DNA from: Treponema sp. UBA3862
GTDB lineage: Bacteria; Spirochaetota; Spirochaetia; Treponematales; Treponemataceae
DNA length: 51,432 nucleotides
Direction: 5' to 3'
NCBI GenBank assembly: GCA_002392405.1
Contig: DGGY01000037.1
Location: 1 to 51,432, forward strand
This document shows, in pieces, positions 32,751-41,638 of this stretch (positions are counted from its first letter, which is position 1; each line of letters opens with the position of its first letter). Below the pieces are notes generated by a model. The model searched no databases. It had not been told where the DNA came from and was given only the letters and a program-made list of their open reading frames with translations. The position numbers and the translations under genes are program-made.

Positions 32751-33679
32751 GTTAAGGAGTTTTCAATTTCCTTTTTGAGAATGATTTTCTGAATCCTGTT
32801 GATTATTCTCTTGTAAAGCGGGGTTCCGAATTTTAATGTAAAGGAATCTGCAGCTTCATCAAGGCTGAAATCACTTCCGAATTTCATTTTCATTTCGTCC
32901 CAGTATTTGATTACATAAACATACATGTCGCTTTTGGTACGGCCCTTAAAATATTTCATTACATGATGACGGTCGAGAACCTTGATTACAGGAATATAAA
33001 TTGTACTGAACCACGACAGCATCGCCCTGTCCATAGGGATTTCTTCCGTCTGGTTCATGTTGATATAGTATTTGTGGGTTAAGATATGGTTATAAATCAC
33101 GTCGTACTGTCCCGGTACTGAAAAATCCAGGCCCCAGAAATCTGTTACATCGCCAAAACCTGTCTCTCCGTAGAAAACTTTTTTTTCCCAGTTTATAACC
33201 TGTTTTGTCATTTTTAAAAGTGAATCTTTTGGATTTAAGTGTATTTCACTCTGAAGACTGACAACTTCTGCATCAATAAATTCTACTCCCTTTGCCTTTG
33301 CTACAGAGACACGGTGATTTCCGTCCCGGACAAAATATACTCCGCCGAGTTCGTAAAGGGTTATTGGCGGCAGATTGATGTCTTTGATGTGGGCCATATC
33401 AATATGTTCCCAGCGTGTCTTTAGGTGCATTTTTTTTGGAAAGAAGCGGTTGTCAAAATCCTGGTAACGCGATTCACTTCCGACAATCTGGTTTACCGGA
33501 ACTGTTTTCATTCCAAGATAAGTTTCATTGTCGGGTTTGAGCATCTTTTTTATATCTGAAAATGAAATCAAAGTCGTTTCTTCAGGGTTTAAGAAATGCT
33601 GGATTTCGTTGAAGAGGGCTTTGTTTCGTGCTTTTGCAAAGTCTTCGTTTGTTTCTGAAGACAGAAGCGATTCATTCAT
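32747..33679 (-). CDS. ParB/sulfiredoxin-fold (ParB-like nuclease domain) protein
   Basis: 310 residues from the ATG at 33679 (MNESLLSSETNEDF). The ParB/Srx-like core is at about 60-140: VPVNQIVGSESR, INLPPITLYELGGVYFVRDGNHR (D119-G-N-H-R) and VSVAKAKGVEFIDAEV. The rest (GFGDVTDFWGLDFSVPGQ; HHVMKYFKGRTKSD) is specific to this group. DGNHR-type proteins include nucleases, kinases and CTPases; which activity applies is not visible, and no helix-turn-helix typical of ParB is seen. It overlaps the phosphoesterase gene by 8 nt (ATGAATGA), so the pair is translationally coupled. A longer frame from 33736 has no ribosome site. Confidence 0.75.
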   Translation of the reverse strand: MNESLLSSETNEDFAKARNKALFNEIQHFLNPEETTLISFSDIKKMLKPDNETYLGMKTVPVNQIVGSESRYQDFDNRFFPKKMHLKTRWEHIDMAHIKDINLPPITLYELGGVYFVRDGNHRVSVAKAKGVEFIDAEVVSLQSEIHLNPKDSLLKMTKQVINWEKKVFYGETGFGDVTDFWGLDFSVPGQYDVIYNHILTHKYYINMNQTEEIPMDRAMLSWFSTIYIPVIKVLDRHHVMKYFKGRTKSDMYVYVIKYWDEMKMKFGSDFSLDEAADSFTLKFGTPLYKRIINRIQKIILKKEIENSLT

Positions 33680-34436
33680 CTGTTTCTCCTGCCGGTTTTG
33701 TTTCTTCAAAGTCAAGAACAATATGGCTGTAGGCATTTACAACAAGTGTATTTTTCCCTGAGCTGTTTTTGACTTCCGTAATTCGTTCTTCATTCGCATC
33801 GTAGAGATGAATGTGCCCGTGAATAAGAAAGCGGGGAGAGAACTTTTTAATAAAAGTGTTGAAACATTCAAATCCCTGATGGCACGGATCTTCTTTATCA
33901 TGTATATGACGAGGGGAGGCGTGGGTCAGAAAAATATCAAGATAAGTTCCCCATCGGATTTTATTCCAGATAAGACCGGGTACCATTTTAAGCAGGGCAA
34001 ATTTCATCTGTTTTTCAGTGTACTGGTTTAAGCCCCGGTTGTAGCGCCTGGAACCAGATACTCCTGAAATTAAAAGAGGGCGTTTTTTACCTGTGAAAGG
34101 GTCTGTAATTAAAATGTGACGGTCACGTAGATTCTTAAAACCTGCGTATTCGGCACCGAAACTTCCGCGCATGTCAAAAACACTGATTTCCTGTTCTTTT
34201 ACAGGATGTGCGCCTTTGTGTTTCTGCTTTTTTTTATGGTAATAGCGGAATTCACTTAAATTATGGTTTCCGAATATAAAAAATGCAGGTTTATTAAGGG
34301 TTGATACAATAAAATCAATGTAATCTGAAGGTAAATCACCCGCACTTAAAATGACATCAACTGAGGCAAAACGTTCTTTAGCCAGATTACTGTAAACCAG
34401 CGGATCTATCTGGTCGGAAACACAGAGTATTTTCAT
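33672..34436 (-). CDS. Calcineurin-like metallophosphoesterase
   Basis: A 254-residue two-metal phosphoesterase. Motifs in order: D8 (SDQID in place of the usual D-x-H), GDL (33-35), GNHN (56-59), LTHASPRH and the C-terminal HGHIH. The first-motif histidine normally present (DxH) is replaced by Q-x-D, which may alter metal binding. The substrate could be a nucleotide, protein phosphate or lipid. It overlaps the ParB-like gene downstream and lies 24 nt after the TPR/nuclease-like gene, so the three form one transcription unit. Confidence 0.86.
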   Translation of the reverse strand: MKILCVSDQIDPLVYSNLAKERFASVDVILSAGDLPSDYIDFIVSTLNKPAFFIFGNHNLSEFRYYHKKKQKHKGAHPVKEQEISVFDMRGSFGAEYAGFKNLRDRHILITDPFTGKKRPLLISGVSGSRRYNRGLNQYTEKQMKFALLKMVPGLIWNKIRWGTYLDIFLTHASPRHIHDKEDPCHQGFECFNTFIKKFSPRFLIHGHIHLYDANEERITEVKNSSGKNTLVVNAYSHIVLDFEETKPAGETDE

Positions 34437-34460
34437 TTTTTAAGAAAGGTTATCTCCGTT

Positions 34461-35828
34461 TTAAATTCCGGCTTTTGAAAGAATCATTTCAAGCCTTTCT
34501 TTGCCGACAAGTTCAATCGGACGGTTTTCTGCAAAACCTGAAGCAGAACTTGTAAAGCCTGCAGAAGCACAGACTATTGCCTTTGTACAGTTGGACTGTT
34601 TGCTCAGGTCAAGAAGCTGTCGGATCAATGAATCTTCTATTGCATCTGTGTCGCGGCTGAAAACTAAAAGATAAAGCTGTTTTCTCATGTTCATCCAGTC
34701 GTCTGATTTCTGCTCTGTACAGGTCATCTGAACGCCCCATTTTCTTGATTCGATTTTCTGAGGTGCCATAGAAAAGCCTGCGGCTGCTGCTTTTTTGCAG
34801 ATTTCAAGGAATTCGTCATTTGAACAGGTGAGGTATTCTTTGAGAGAGTCGTTTGACTGAAGGTCGCGGTATTCAGAAAGTTTTGCGCTTACATCACGGA
34901 AAGAATGGTTGTGCTGGTAAACAATCTGCCACTGTTCAATTGCTTTATCGATGTCGCGGTTCCGTTCGTAGCAGGCTGCAAGGAAATAGCGGGCATAAAG
35001 TGTTTCTGGGGCATTTTCGTCTTTTGAGGCTTTTACAGCCCGGTCAAATTCTGCAAGTGCATTGTCAACGGAATTTGCCATCATGTAGCAGGAACCTCTT
35101 TCCAGCAGGGCACGCTGACGGTATTCAGGATCGCGGAGTGCTTTTTCGAATGCGTTTACAGCTCCAGGATAATCTTTGTTTTCCTTCAAAATCTTTCCAA
35201 GATAATAATATGTTGAATAAGTTTCAGGACTTAAGCGGATTGCAAGGTCAATTTCTTTTTTTGCTTCAGCAAACTGTTTTGAGCGGAAAAGAAGAAGTCC
35301 CATTGCGGCGTGTGCCTTTACATGGCGGCTGTTATACTGAATTGCTTTCTGATAGAAGCCGAGCGCTGAATCTGCCCGGTTTTTGTTTTCGTAAATTTTT
35401 CCGCAGTTAAAGTAGTTTTCTGCATTTGAAGGTTCAAGTTTTGTAAGAAGGAGAAATTCCTTGAGGGCTTCATCCGGCTGATTGAATTTTAAGTAGAGCT
35501 GTGAAAGCTGTTTTCTGAAATCTTTTTCAGGAATTTTTGAATCAAAGATAGCATTTGAATTAACTACCTTATATTCCATAAGCGCCAGTTCATTTTTTTT
35601 GTCAGCAAGATAGGCTCTACCAAGATAGTAGTGTGCAAGATAATTGCGTGAATCTTTTGCTATGATTGATTTTGCGAGTTTTTCTGCGGCGTTGTATTTT
35701 CCGGCTTTAATCAGTTTTGTAATGTTTTCCAGCTGTTTAGGCTGCATGAGTGATTTTGCAATGATAACTGCAAGGAAGATGATGAATACAGCAAGTACAG
35801 CGTAAATTACAATCTGAATAGGCTCCAT
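34461..35828 (-). CDS. Membrane-anchored TPR protein with C-terminal restriction-endonuclease-like domain
   Basis: 455 residues: a transmembrane helix (about 7-25), TPR repeats from about 35 to 310 (for example YLAHYYLGRAYLADKKNELAL, VKAHAAMGLLLFRSKQFAEA), then a 115-residue alpha/beta domain whose end (KAIVCASAGFTSSASGFAE, then RPIELVGKERLEMIL) matches the Mrr-like restriction endonuclease fold. The catalytic D-x(n)-ExK residues are not clear, so the domain may be inactive and bind a ligand or protein instead. It has a strong promoter (TTGACA, 35885-35890) and an AGAGGA ribosome site. Confidence 0.72.
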   Translation of the reverse strand: MEPIQIVIYAVLAVFIIFLAVIIAKSLMQPKQLENITKLIKAGKYNAAEKLAKSIIAKDSRNYLAHYYLGRAYLADKKNELALMEYKVVNSNAIFDSKIPEKDFRKQLSQLYLKFNQPDEALKEFLLLTKLEPSNAENYFNCGKIYENKNRADSALGFYQKAIQYNSRHVKAHAAMGLLLFRSKQFAEAKKEIDLAIRLSPETYSTYYYLGKILKENKDYPGAVNAFEKALRDPEYRQRALLERGSCYMMANSVDNALAEFDRAVKASKDENAPETLYARYFLAACYERNRDIDKAIEQWQIVYQHNHSFRDVSAKLSEYRDLQSNDSLKEYLTCSNDEFLEICKKAAAAGFSMAPQKIESRKWGVQMTCTEQKSDDWMNMRKQLYLLVFSRDTDAIEDSLIRQLLDLSKQSNCTKAIVCASAGFTSSASGFAENRPIELVGKERLEMILSKAGI

Positions 35829-35861
35829 TTTTGTCCTCTGTCCGTTTTTATATCTATTATA

Positions 35862-35890
35862 AGAATAATCTTTTGATCTGCATATGTCAA
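35862..35890 (-). promoter_or_regulatory. Promoter of the TPR/nuclease-like gene
   Basis: Minus strand: TTGACA (35885-35890), 17-bp spacer, TATTCT (35862-35867), about 34 nt before the ATG. Plus-strand TATAAT boxes at 35908-35913 and 35914-35919 in the same gap probably belong to the divergent OmpA-type gene. Confidence 0.65.
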
Positions 35891-35983
35891 ACTTATGATT
35901 TTCTTATTATAATTATAATGTAGATTTTTCAGTTTACCCTGAATCATCTTAAAAATCATTGTTTTTGACCCGATATTTTAACT

Positions 35984-38035
35984 ATGAAAAAGATAGTCTG
36001 TTGTTTTTTGATTTTCACTGTTGCATTTGCAGGTTTTTCTCAGGCAAAGAAAAATCTTTCTGCAAAAAAAAGTACTCTTAAACCTGCTTCTAAAAAAACT
36101 GTAAAAGAAGAACCGGTTATTGTCTATAATGAAGATTATGAAAAAGGGGAAGAACTTTTCGGTTTAAACCGTCCTGAAGAAGCAATACCATACTTTGAAA
36201 AATGTGTTGATGTAAAAGATGTTAATCCGAATGTCTGGATTCACCTTGGAGTTGCCTATTATCAGACGGGAGATTTTACGCGTTCCCTTGCATGCTGCAC
36301 AAAAGGACTTACAAAAGAAAATACAGATCACAAGATTCTCGCCTATAATGCAGGAAATTCTGCCTATGCGCTTACAAATTATGCCAGGGCTGATGCCTGC
36401 TATGCGATTGCGCTGAAAGAAGATGAAAATTTTGCTCCGGCATATTTAAATCGTGCCAATTCACAGCTTAAACAGGATCATCTTCAGGACGCTAAAGAAA
36501 ATTACATAAAATATCTTGAAAAAGAACCTGCTTCCCGTCAAAAAGACGAAATTGAAAGGCTGATTGCCCTTCTTGATGCAGAAATTATCCGCCGTGCAAA
36601 AGAAAAACCTGAAAAAATTGACCTGGATTTTGCAAATGTTAAAAATGACGAAATGATAGTTTCTGATGATGCTGAAAAAGTTGACCTTGACCTTCCTGAA
36701 GAAAAAAATCACGAAGAAAAAAGACCTCAGGAACTTGTTAAGGCAGAGATAGAAACTGCTCCTGCAGAAAAAGAAGAACTTGTCCTTCAGCATGTCAAAC
36801 CGGATGATATGCCTGTAGAAAAAGAAGAGGAGCCTTTGATTGCCGAACTTGTTGAGAAAGATGCTGCAAATCCTCCTGCACCGGTTTTAATTGAAGGGGC
36901 GCAGAAGTTTGAAAGTGATAAAATCGCGTCAGCTAAGCAGAAAGAAACTCCTGTCAAAGGCGAAGCTTTCCATGAAGAGGATCTTGCAGATGCAATTTAT
37001 AATCTTCCTGCAGGTTCTGTGTCTTTAGCTCCTGTTTCGTTCGGCTTTTCACCTAATTCAAGTGATTCAAAGTATAAAAAAGAGCATTTTACTGTTAGTG
37101 CGAGTGATTCTGGAAAAATTGCTTCATATGTTTTCGAAATTTTAGATGAAAGCGGTAATACGGTTCGTACCATGAAAGGAAAAAAACTACCTTCAAAACT
37201 TGAGTGGGACGGCCGGACTGATGAAGGAATTTTGGGTGACGGACGTTATACTTCAAGAATTACCGTAGACTATAAACAGGGTGGTTCAGTTACGGCTGAA
37301 AGTGCTGCTTTCCGCTGTTTCAGTGATGTGCCGCAGGTTTCGCTTGCTTCTCAGACTGAAAACTTTTCACCAGACGGAGACGGTGTTGATGATTTAATGA
37401 AGTTTAAGGTCAATTTTGAAGGTCAGACACCTGTTGACAACTGGCGCTTTGAAGTAAAAAGAAACAATAAGACTATTTATTCTCACAGCGAAAACGGAAC
37501 TCCTCCTTCAGATATCGAATGGGATGGAAAAACATCATCAGGAGAAACCGTTAAAAACGGAGATAAATTAAGTTATTCAATGTCAGTAACTGACAGTTTT
37601 GGAGTTCAGGCGCAGGACAGCGGTAAGACTGAAGTTACAAAAAGTAAACCGGATCCTGTGGTAGTTAAAAAGGTAGAAGTAAGTGAAAATCTGGACGGTA
37701 CAGTTGATATCCAGATTCCAACGCTTTCTTTTAAAATCAACAGTTCTGATTTGATTAATACTTCATCTAATAATGACACAATAAAAAAGGTATACGATAT
37801 TCTCGTCGATGAAAAATTTGAAGACTATAAGGTAACTATTACAGGTTATGTTAATCCTGACGGTGAAAAGTGGACAAATGAAGAAATAATGCTTGCCTTA
37901 AGGCGTGCTCAGTCCGTTGAAAATAAACTTCGTGAACTTGGGGTTGATTCTAACCGTATGAAGGCAGTTGCCGGCGACGGAAAAACGAATAATAAAGAAT
38001 ATAACCGCCGTGTTGAATTTAAGCTTGAAAAATAA
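35984..38035 (+). CDS. Exported TPR / FlgD-like Ig / OmpA-domain protein
   Basis: 683 residues with signal peptide 1-19 (ends FAGFSQA). TPR repeats at about 45-200 (VWIHLGVAYYQTGDFTRSLAC, APAYLNRANSQLKQDHLQDA), an acidic Glu/Lys-rich linker to about 330, two FlgD-type Ig domains (LEWDGRTDEGILGDGRYTSRI; FSPDGDGVDD...IEWDGKTSSGETVKNG), and a C-terminal OmpA peptidoglycan-binding domain (about 575-683, including GYVNPDGEKW, RAQSVENKLRELGVD and NRRVEFKLEK). It probably ties the outer membrane or periplasmic assemblies to peptidoglycan. No Shine-Dalgarno is seen before the ATG. Confidence 0.8.
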   Translation: MKKIVCCFLIFTVAFAGFSQAKKNLSAKKSTLKPASKKTVKEEPVIVYNEDYEKGEELFGLNRPEEAIPYFEKCVDVKDVNPNVWIHLGVAYYQTGDFTRSLACCTKGLTKENTDHKILAYNAGNSAYALTNYARADACYAIALKEDENFAPAYLNRANSQLKQDHLQDAKENYIKYLEKEPASRQKDEIERLIALLDAEIIRRAKEKPEKIDLDFANVKNDEMIVSDDAEKVDLDLPEEKNHEEKRPQELVKAEIETAPAEKEELVLQHVKPDDMPVEKEEEPLIAELVEKDAANPPAPVLIEGAQKFESDKIASAKQKETPVKGEAFHEEDLADAIYNLPAGSVSLAPVSFGFSPNSSDSKYKKEHFTVSASDSGKIASYVFEILDESGNTVRTMKGKKLPSKLEWDGRTDEGILGDGRYTSRITVDYKQGGSVTAESAAFRCFSDVPQVSLASQTENFSPDGDGVDDLMKFKVNFEGQTPVDNWRFEVKRNNKTIYSHSENGTPPSDIEWDGKTSSGETVKNGDKLSYSMSVTDSFGVQAQDSGKTEVTKSKPDPVVVKKVEVSENLDGTVDIQIPTLSFKINSSDLINTSSNNDTIKKVYDILVDEKFEDYKVTITGYVNPDGEKWTNEEIMLALRRAQSVENKLRELGVDSNRMKAVAGDGKTNNKEYNRRVEFKLEK

Positions 38036-38045
38036 ATACTGCCTT

Positions 38046-39998
38046 TTAAATTGTTCTTCTTACACGCGCAAAAAGCTGTTCTTTTGAAAGAGTAGTCCAG
38101 ACAGGTCTTCCGTGCGGACAGTGGGGGTCAGGGAGCTCTAATGCCTGCCGGGCAAGTTTTTCTGCAGCCGCCCTGTCTAAAATATCCCCGTCCATTACGG
38201 CTGAACGGCAGGCGCTCATTGCCGCAACAGAATAGAGAATATCTTTGGGAGACTGCATTTTATCGAGAAGGGCTGTTTTTAAATCTTCTTCAGTGCCTTT
38301 CCAGCGGGCTGGGGAAGTCGTAAATTCAAAGCGCCCTTCAGCTGTCTGTTTTCCTGTAAATCCTGTTTTTTCAAGGTCGTTAAGGGACTGTTTTACTGCA
38401 TTGCTTTCTTCTTCTGTCTGAGTTTCGATTATAAGCGGGATTAAAAGATTCTGTTTTTCAGTGCCTGTTTCCATGATTTTATTAAAAAGAATTCTTTCGT
38501 GTGCTGCATGCTGGTCAATAAAATACAGGGTATCTTTAACCTGGGCAAGAAGAAAGCAGTTTAAGACTGTTCCAATGTAGGAAAATCCGTCTTTGTCTGA
38601 CTGTGTAAACTGAGGTGCATTTTTAGTAAATATGCCGCTTTCTGGCTGTGTACCGTTTTGCGTGCTGCCATTAGAGGAAGATTTTTCAGACTGTGTGATT
38701 TTATCTGCAGAATCGAAACTTAAGGCCATTGAAGCAAGGGCAGAAGAACTGCTTTTTTCATAGTTGAAAAATCTGGAGCGGAGGTCATTTTCCTTAACTT
38801 TTTTAGAATAAGAATAAGATGGAGAATAATCTGAAGAAAGGCTTCCCCTTCCACTGGCAGACGGCTCATTTATTTTAAGGGATGTGCCGGAAGAAGAACT
38901 GTAACTAAAGTCAAAGCCAGGTAAATCAGAGTTTTCTTTAAGGTCTTTTGCTTCGTATTCCTGAGAGGATTTTATGCCCAGTGCAGAAAAATGCTGTTTT
39001 ACAGTAGAACTTACACCGTGATGAAGCCCTGAAATATCCTTAAATCGAACTTCTTTTTTTGCAGGATGAATATTAAAATCGACACTGCCGGGATTTACTT
39101 CTGCGAAAAGGGCCGCAACAGGATGTGTACCGTTTGGAAAGAATCCCTGACAGCCGTATTCAATTGCCTGAAGAAGTGAATATTCCTGAACGCGCCTTCC
39201 GTTTACGTAAATGAAAATCTGTTTTCTGTCAGTTCTGTAAACGTCACTTTCTCCGATTACGAGGGTAAACTTCCACTCATCTCCATTTTCTGCCTTTAAA
39301 AGTGCAAATCTTTCAGGACTGTATTTTAATTCAAGCGCTGAAACAAAACGTTCTTCCGGGCTGACTCCTTTCTGTAAATCGAGCCTTAATTCTTTGTCGA
39401 TTGTAAGGCGGAAATGTATGTCTGTTCTTGCAAGGGCTTTTTCTACAAAAGTTTCCCTGCACATAAGTGTTTCTGAAGCGGGCCTTTTTAAAAATACGCG
39501 CCGGGCAGGGTAGTTTTCAAAAAGACCTTCGCTCATGACTATGGTTCCCTGTCCGTTCTGTACAAGCGGAATCTGCTCTAAAATATGGTCTTCTGTAAGG
39601 CTTGCCCTCATCTTCCAGTTTCCTGAAGCAATTGAAAGGCGTGATACTGCAGCAATGGAGGCAAGTGCTTCTCCGCGGAAACCTAAGGTTGTCAGCTTCA
39701 TTAAATCTGCCGCATCAGTAATTTTACTCGTTGCATGCGGACGGGCACAGGAAAGAAGGTCTTCTTTTGTCATTCCGTAGCCGTTGTCGCTGATTCTGAT
39801 TCTGTCAATTCCACCGCCTTCTATTTCTACGCTGATACTGTCAGCGCCGCTGTCTACTGCATTGTCCAGTAATTCGCGGACAATCGCGTTAGGTCGGTCA
39901 ATTACTTCGCCGGCTGCAATTTTTCTTGCAACTTCAGGGCTTAAAGTCCTGACAGGGCGGCGGGGCTTTAGATTTGAAAGCGGAGAAGAAGATGTCAT
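38046..39998 (-). CDS. mutL: DNA mismatch repair protein MutL
   Basis: Couples mismatch recognition by MutS to strand removal. 650 residues. GHKL ATPase: ELLDNAVDSGA, DNGYGM, ARPHATSKI, GFRGEALASI. A Ser-rich linker (about 330-460) leads to the C-terminal dimerisation domain, which has most endonuclease motifs: DQHAAHE (495-501), MSACRSAVMDGD and DPHCPHGRPVW. In the first motif the final Glu is replaced by Asn (N506), so nicking activity is uncertain. Its ATG overlaps the xseB stop (TAATG). Forms an operon with xseB and xseA. Confidence 0.96.
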   Translation of the reverse strand: MTSSSPLSNLKPRRPVRTLSPEVARKIAAGEVIDRPNAIVRELLDNAVDSGADSISVEIEGGGIDRIRISDNGYGMTKEDLLSCARPHATSKITDAADLMKLTTLGFRGEALASIAAVSRLSIASGNWKMRASLTEDHILEQIPLVQNGQGTIVMSEGLFENYPARRVFLKRPASETLMCRETFVEKALARTDIHFRLTIDKELRLDLQKGVSPEERFVSALELKYSPERFALLKAENGDEWKFTLVIGESDVYRTDRKQIFIYVNGRRVQEYSLLQAIEYGCQGFFPNGTHPVAALFAEVNPGSVDFNIHPAKKEVRFKDISGLHHGVSSTVKQHFSALGIKSSQEYEAKDLKENSDLPGFDFSYSSSSGTSLKINEPSASGRGSLSSDYSPSYSYSKKVKENDLRSRFFNYEKSSSSALASMALSFDSADKITQSEKSSSNGSTQNGTQPESGIFTKNAPQFTQSDKDGFSYIGTVLNCFLLAQVKDTLYFIDQHAAHERILFNKIMETGTEKQNLLIPLIIETQTEEESNAVKQSLNDLEKTGFTGKQTAEGRFEFTTSPARWKGTEEDLKTALLDKMQSPKDILYSVAAMSACRSAVMDGDILDRAAAEKLARQALELPDPHCPHGRPVWTTLSKEQLFARVRRTI

Positions 39999-40285
39999 TA
40001 CTGTCTTAATCCTTCAAAAGGAGCATTGTCTGTTCCGTTCTGAACGCCAGAGAAAAGTCCTAACTGAGGCGGATTTTCAGTTCCTGAAGGCGAATCTTCT
40101 GCTTTTACAGGCTGGTTCGTAAGAATCTGAATTTTCCCCTCAATTTTGTTAAGGTCAGCTTCAAGGGATTTTGCAAGCTTAATTCCTTCTTCAAAATCTT
40201 TTAAAGCATCTTCAAGGGAAATGTCTGTGCGTTTAATGTCATTAGTGAGTTCTTCAAGTTTTGCAAGGTTTTCTTCGAATGTCAT
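39998..40285 (-). CDS. xseB: Exodeoxyribonuclease VII small subunit
   Basis: Forms the bidirectional single-strand exonuclease VII with XseA. The family core MTFEENLAKLEELTNDIKRTD...SLEDALKDFEEGIKLAKSLE is intact; the C-terminal tail is variable. The start is the ATG at 40285, 5 nt after GGAG; a longer frame from 40318 adds a non-conserved leader. Product 95 residues. It overlaps mutL by 1 nt. Confidence 0.93.
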   Translation of the reverse strand: MTFEENLAKLEELTNDIKRTDISLEDALKDFEEGIKLAKSLEADLNKIEGKIQILTNQPVKAEDSPSGTENPPQLGLFSGVQNGTDNAPFEGLRQ

Positions 40286-40368
40286 ATTGTCTCCGTATTG
40301 TCTTTGTAAAAACGGCATTGTCAGCGCTTTAAGAAGACTGCATTGTTTTTCTGCCGCATTGTTTTTAT

Positions 40369-41577
40369 TTAATCTGCTGTTGCAGTTATTTTTCCCTGTG
40401 CAGGATAGATTTCAAGTTTTTCGCCCGAACTTACGTCCTGTGCTTTTCTTACTATTTGGCCGTCAGCGGTTTTTACCATTGAGTAGCCGCGTGCAAGTAT
40501 TGTCGCAGGACTTGCTCCTTCAAGAATACCGGTACATTCCCTTAAATGCTGCCTTATATCTTTAATTTTGTCTGCGATGTTTTCTCTTAATGCTGTCTTT
40601 GCATTGTCGAGCCTCATCATGAGAGGTCCTTCGATTGAGCGGAACCTGGTTTCAAGATGCTCTGGATCAAAGGTTTTTATCATCATTTTCATCCGTTCAA
40701 CTTTTGAATTGATGGTTAAAAGCATTTCGTTTTTATAGCCGTTTAAGTCATTTAAAAGATCTGATAACTGGGGTACAGAAACTTCAGCCGCTGCAGATGG
40801 TGTCGGAGCACGGTAATCAGCAGCATAATCACATAAAGCCCAGTCAATTTCATGTCCAACAGCACTAATTACAGGAATTTTACTTTCGTAAACTGCGCGG
40901 ACAACACTTTCATCACTGAAAGGAAGCAGGTCTTCAATCGAACCACCGCCGCGTCCTACAATCAGAACGTCTCCGAGCTTAAAATCATTTGCGGCTTTTA
41001 TCTGTCTTACAATTGAGGGCGCTGCATCATTTCCCTGAACTATGGCAGGAAGAATATTTACATTTACTGAAGGATTTCTTCTTTTTGTAATCTGAAGGAT
41101 ATCGCGTAAAGCTGCTCCCGTCGGACTTGTTATAACTGCGATTGTGCGTGATAAAACCGGAATCTTTTTTTTGTGTGCGGCGTCAAAAAGACCTTCTTCA
41201 GCGAATTTTCTTTTGCGCTGTTCAAGCAGCTGTAAGATTTCACCTTCGCCTGCAATTTCCATTTTTGAAATAATAATCTGGTAGCTTCCGCGCGGTGCAT
41301 AAACTGAAATTGTGCCTGTGCAGCGGACTTTCATTCCGTCTCTGGGTATAAATGTAAGCGCTGAGGCTTTTCCGCGAAACATTACTGCGCTGATTTGAGC
41401 ATTTTCATCTTTTAATGTAAAATATAAATGTCCGCTGGAATTCGGACGGAAACCCGAGATTTCGCCTTCAAGGCAGATACCGGTAAATGAGTTTTCAAGA
41501 GTATCCTTTATTAACGAGGTTAAGTCTGAAACTGAATATACCATCTGCTCTGGCTGCGGGAAAAAATCTCTATCCAT
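40369..41577 (-). CDS. xseA: Exodeoxyribonuclease VII large subunit
   Basis: The catalytic subunit of exonuclease VII. 402 residues: N-terminal OB-fold (VYSVSDLTSLIKDTLENSFT, then GEISGFRPNSSGHLYFTLKD), catalytic region with ITSPTGAALRDILQI, DVLIVGRGGGSIEDL, and SAVGHEIDW followed by DYAADYRAPTPSAAAE, then the coiled-coil arm and the short C-terminal segment ILARGYSMVKTADGQIV. The ATG at 41577 has no Shine-Dalgarno and lies 11 nt after a -10, so the leader is very short. Confidence 0.96.
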   Translation of the reverse strand: MDRDFFPQPEQMVYSVSDLTSLIKDTLENSFTGICLEGEISGFRPNSSGHLYFTLKDENAQISAVMFRGKASALTFIPRDGMKVRCTGTISVYAPRGSYQIIISKMEIAGEGEILQLLEQRKRKFAEEGLFDAAHKKKIPVLSRTIAVITSPTGAALRDILQITKRRNPSVNVNILPAIVQGNDAAPSIVRQIKAANDFKLGDVLIVGRGGGSIEDLLPFSDESVVRAVYESKIPVISAVGHEIDWALCDYAADYRAPTPSAAAEVSVPQLSDLLNDLNGYKNEMLLTINSKVERMKMMIKTFDPEHLETRFRSIEGPLMMRLDNAKTALRENIADKIKDIRQHLRECTGILEGASPATILARGYSMVKTADGQIVRKAQDVSSGEKLEIYPAQGKITATAD

Positions 41578-41588
41578 AACTGGTTTTA

Positions 41589-41617
41589 ATTTTATACAAT
41601 CAGTTTATCTTGTTCAA
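41589..41617 (-). promoter_or_regulatory. Promoter of the xseA-xseB-mutL operon
   Basis: Minus strand: TTGAAC (41612-41617), exact 17-bp spacer, TAAAAT (41589-41594), 11 nt before the xseA ATG. The divergent spiro-SPASM gene starts only 61 bp away. Confidence 0.6.
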
Positions 41618-41638
41618 TTACGGGACGTTGTTCGTATA

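Noticed and set aside
32747..34436. Toxin-antitoxin pair
   Set aside because: Both proteins are larger than usual for such systems and carry phosphoesterase and ParB/Srx folds, not known toxin or antitoxin folds.
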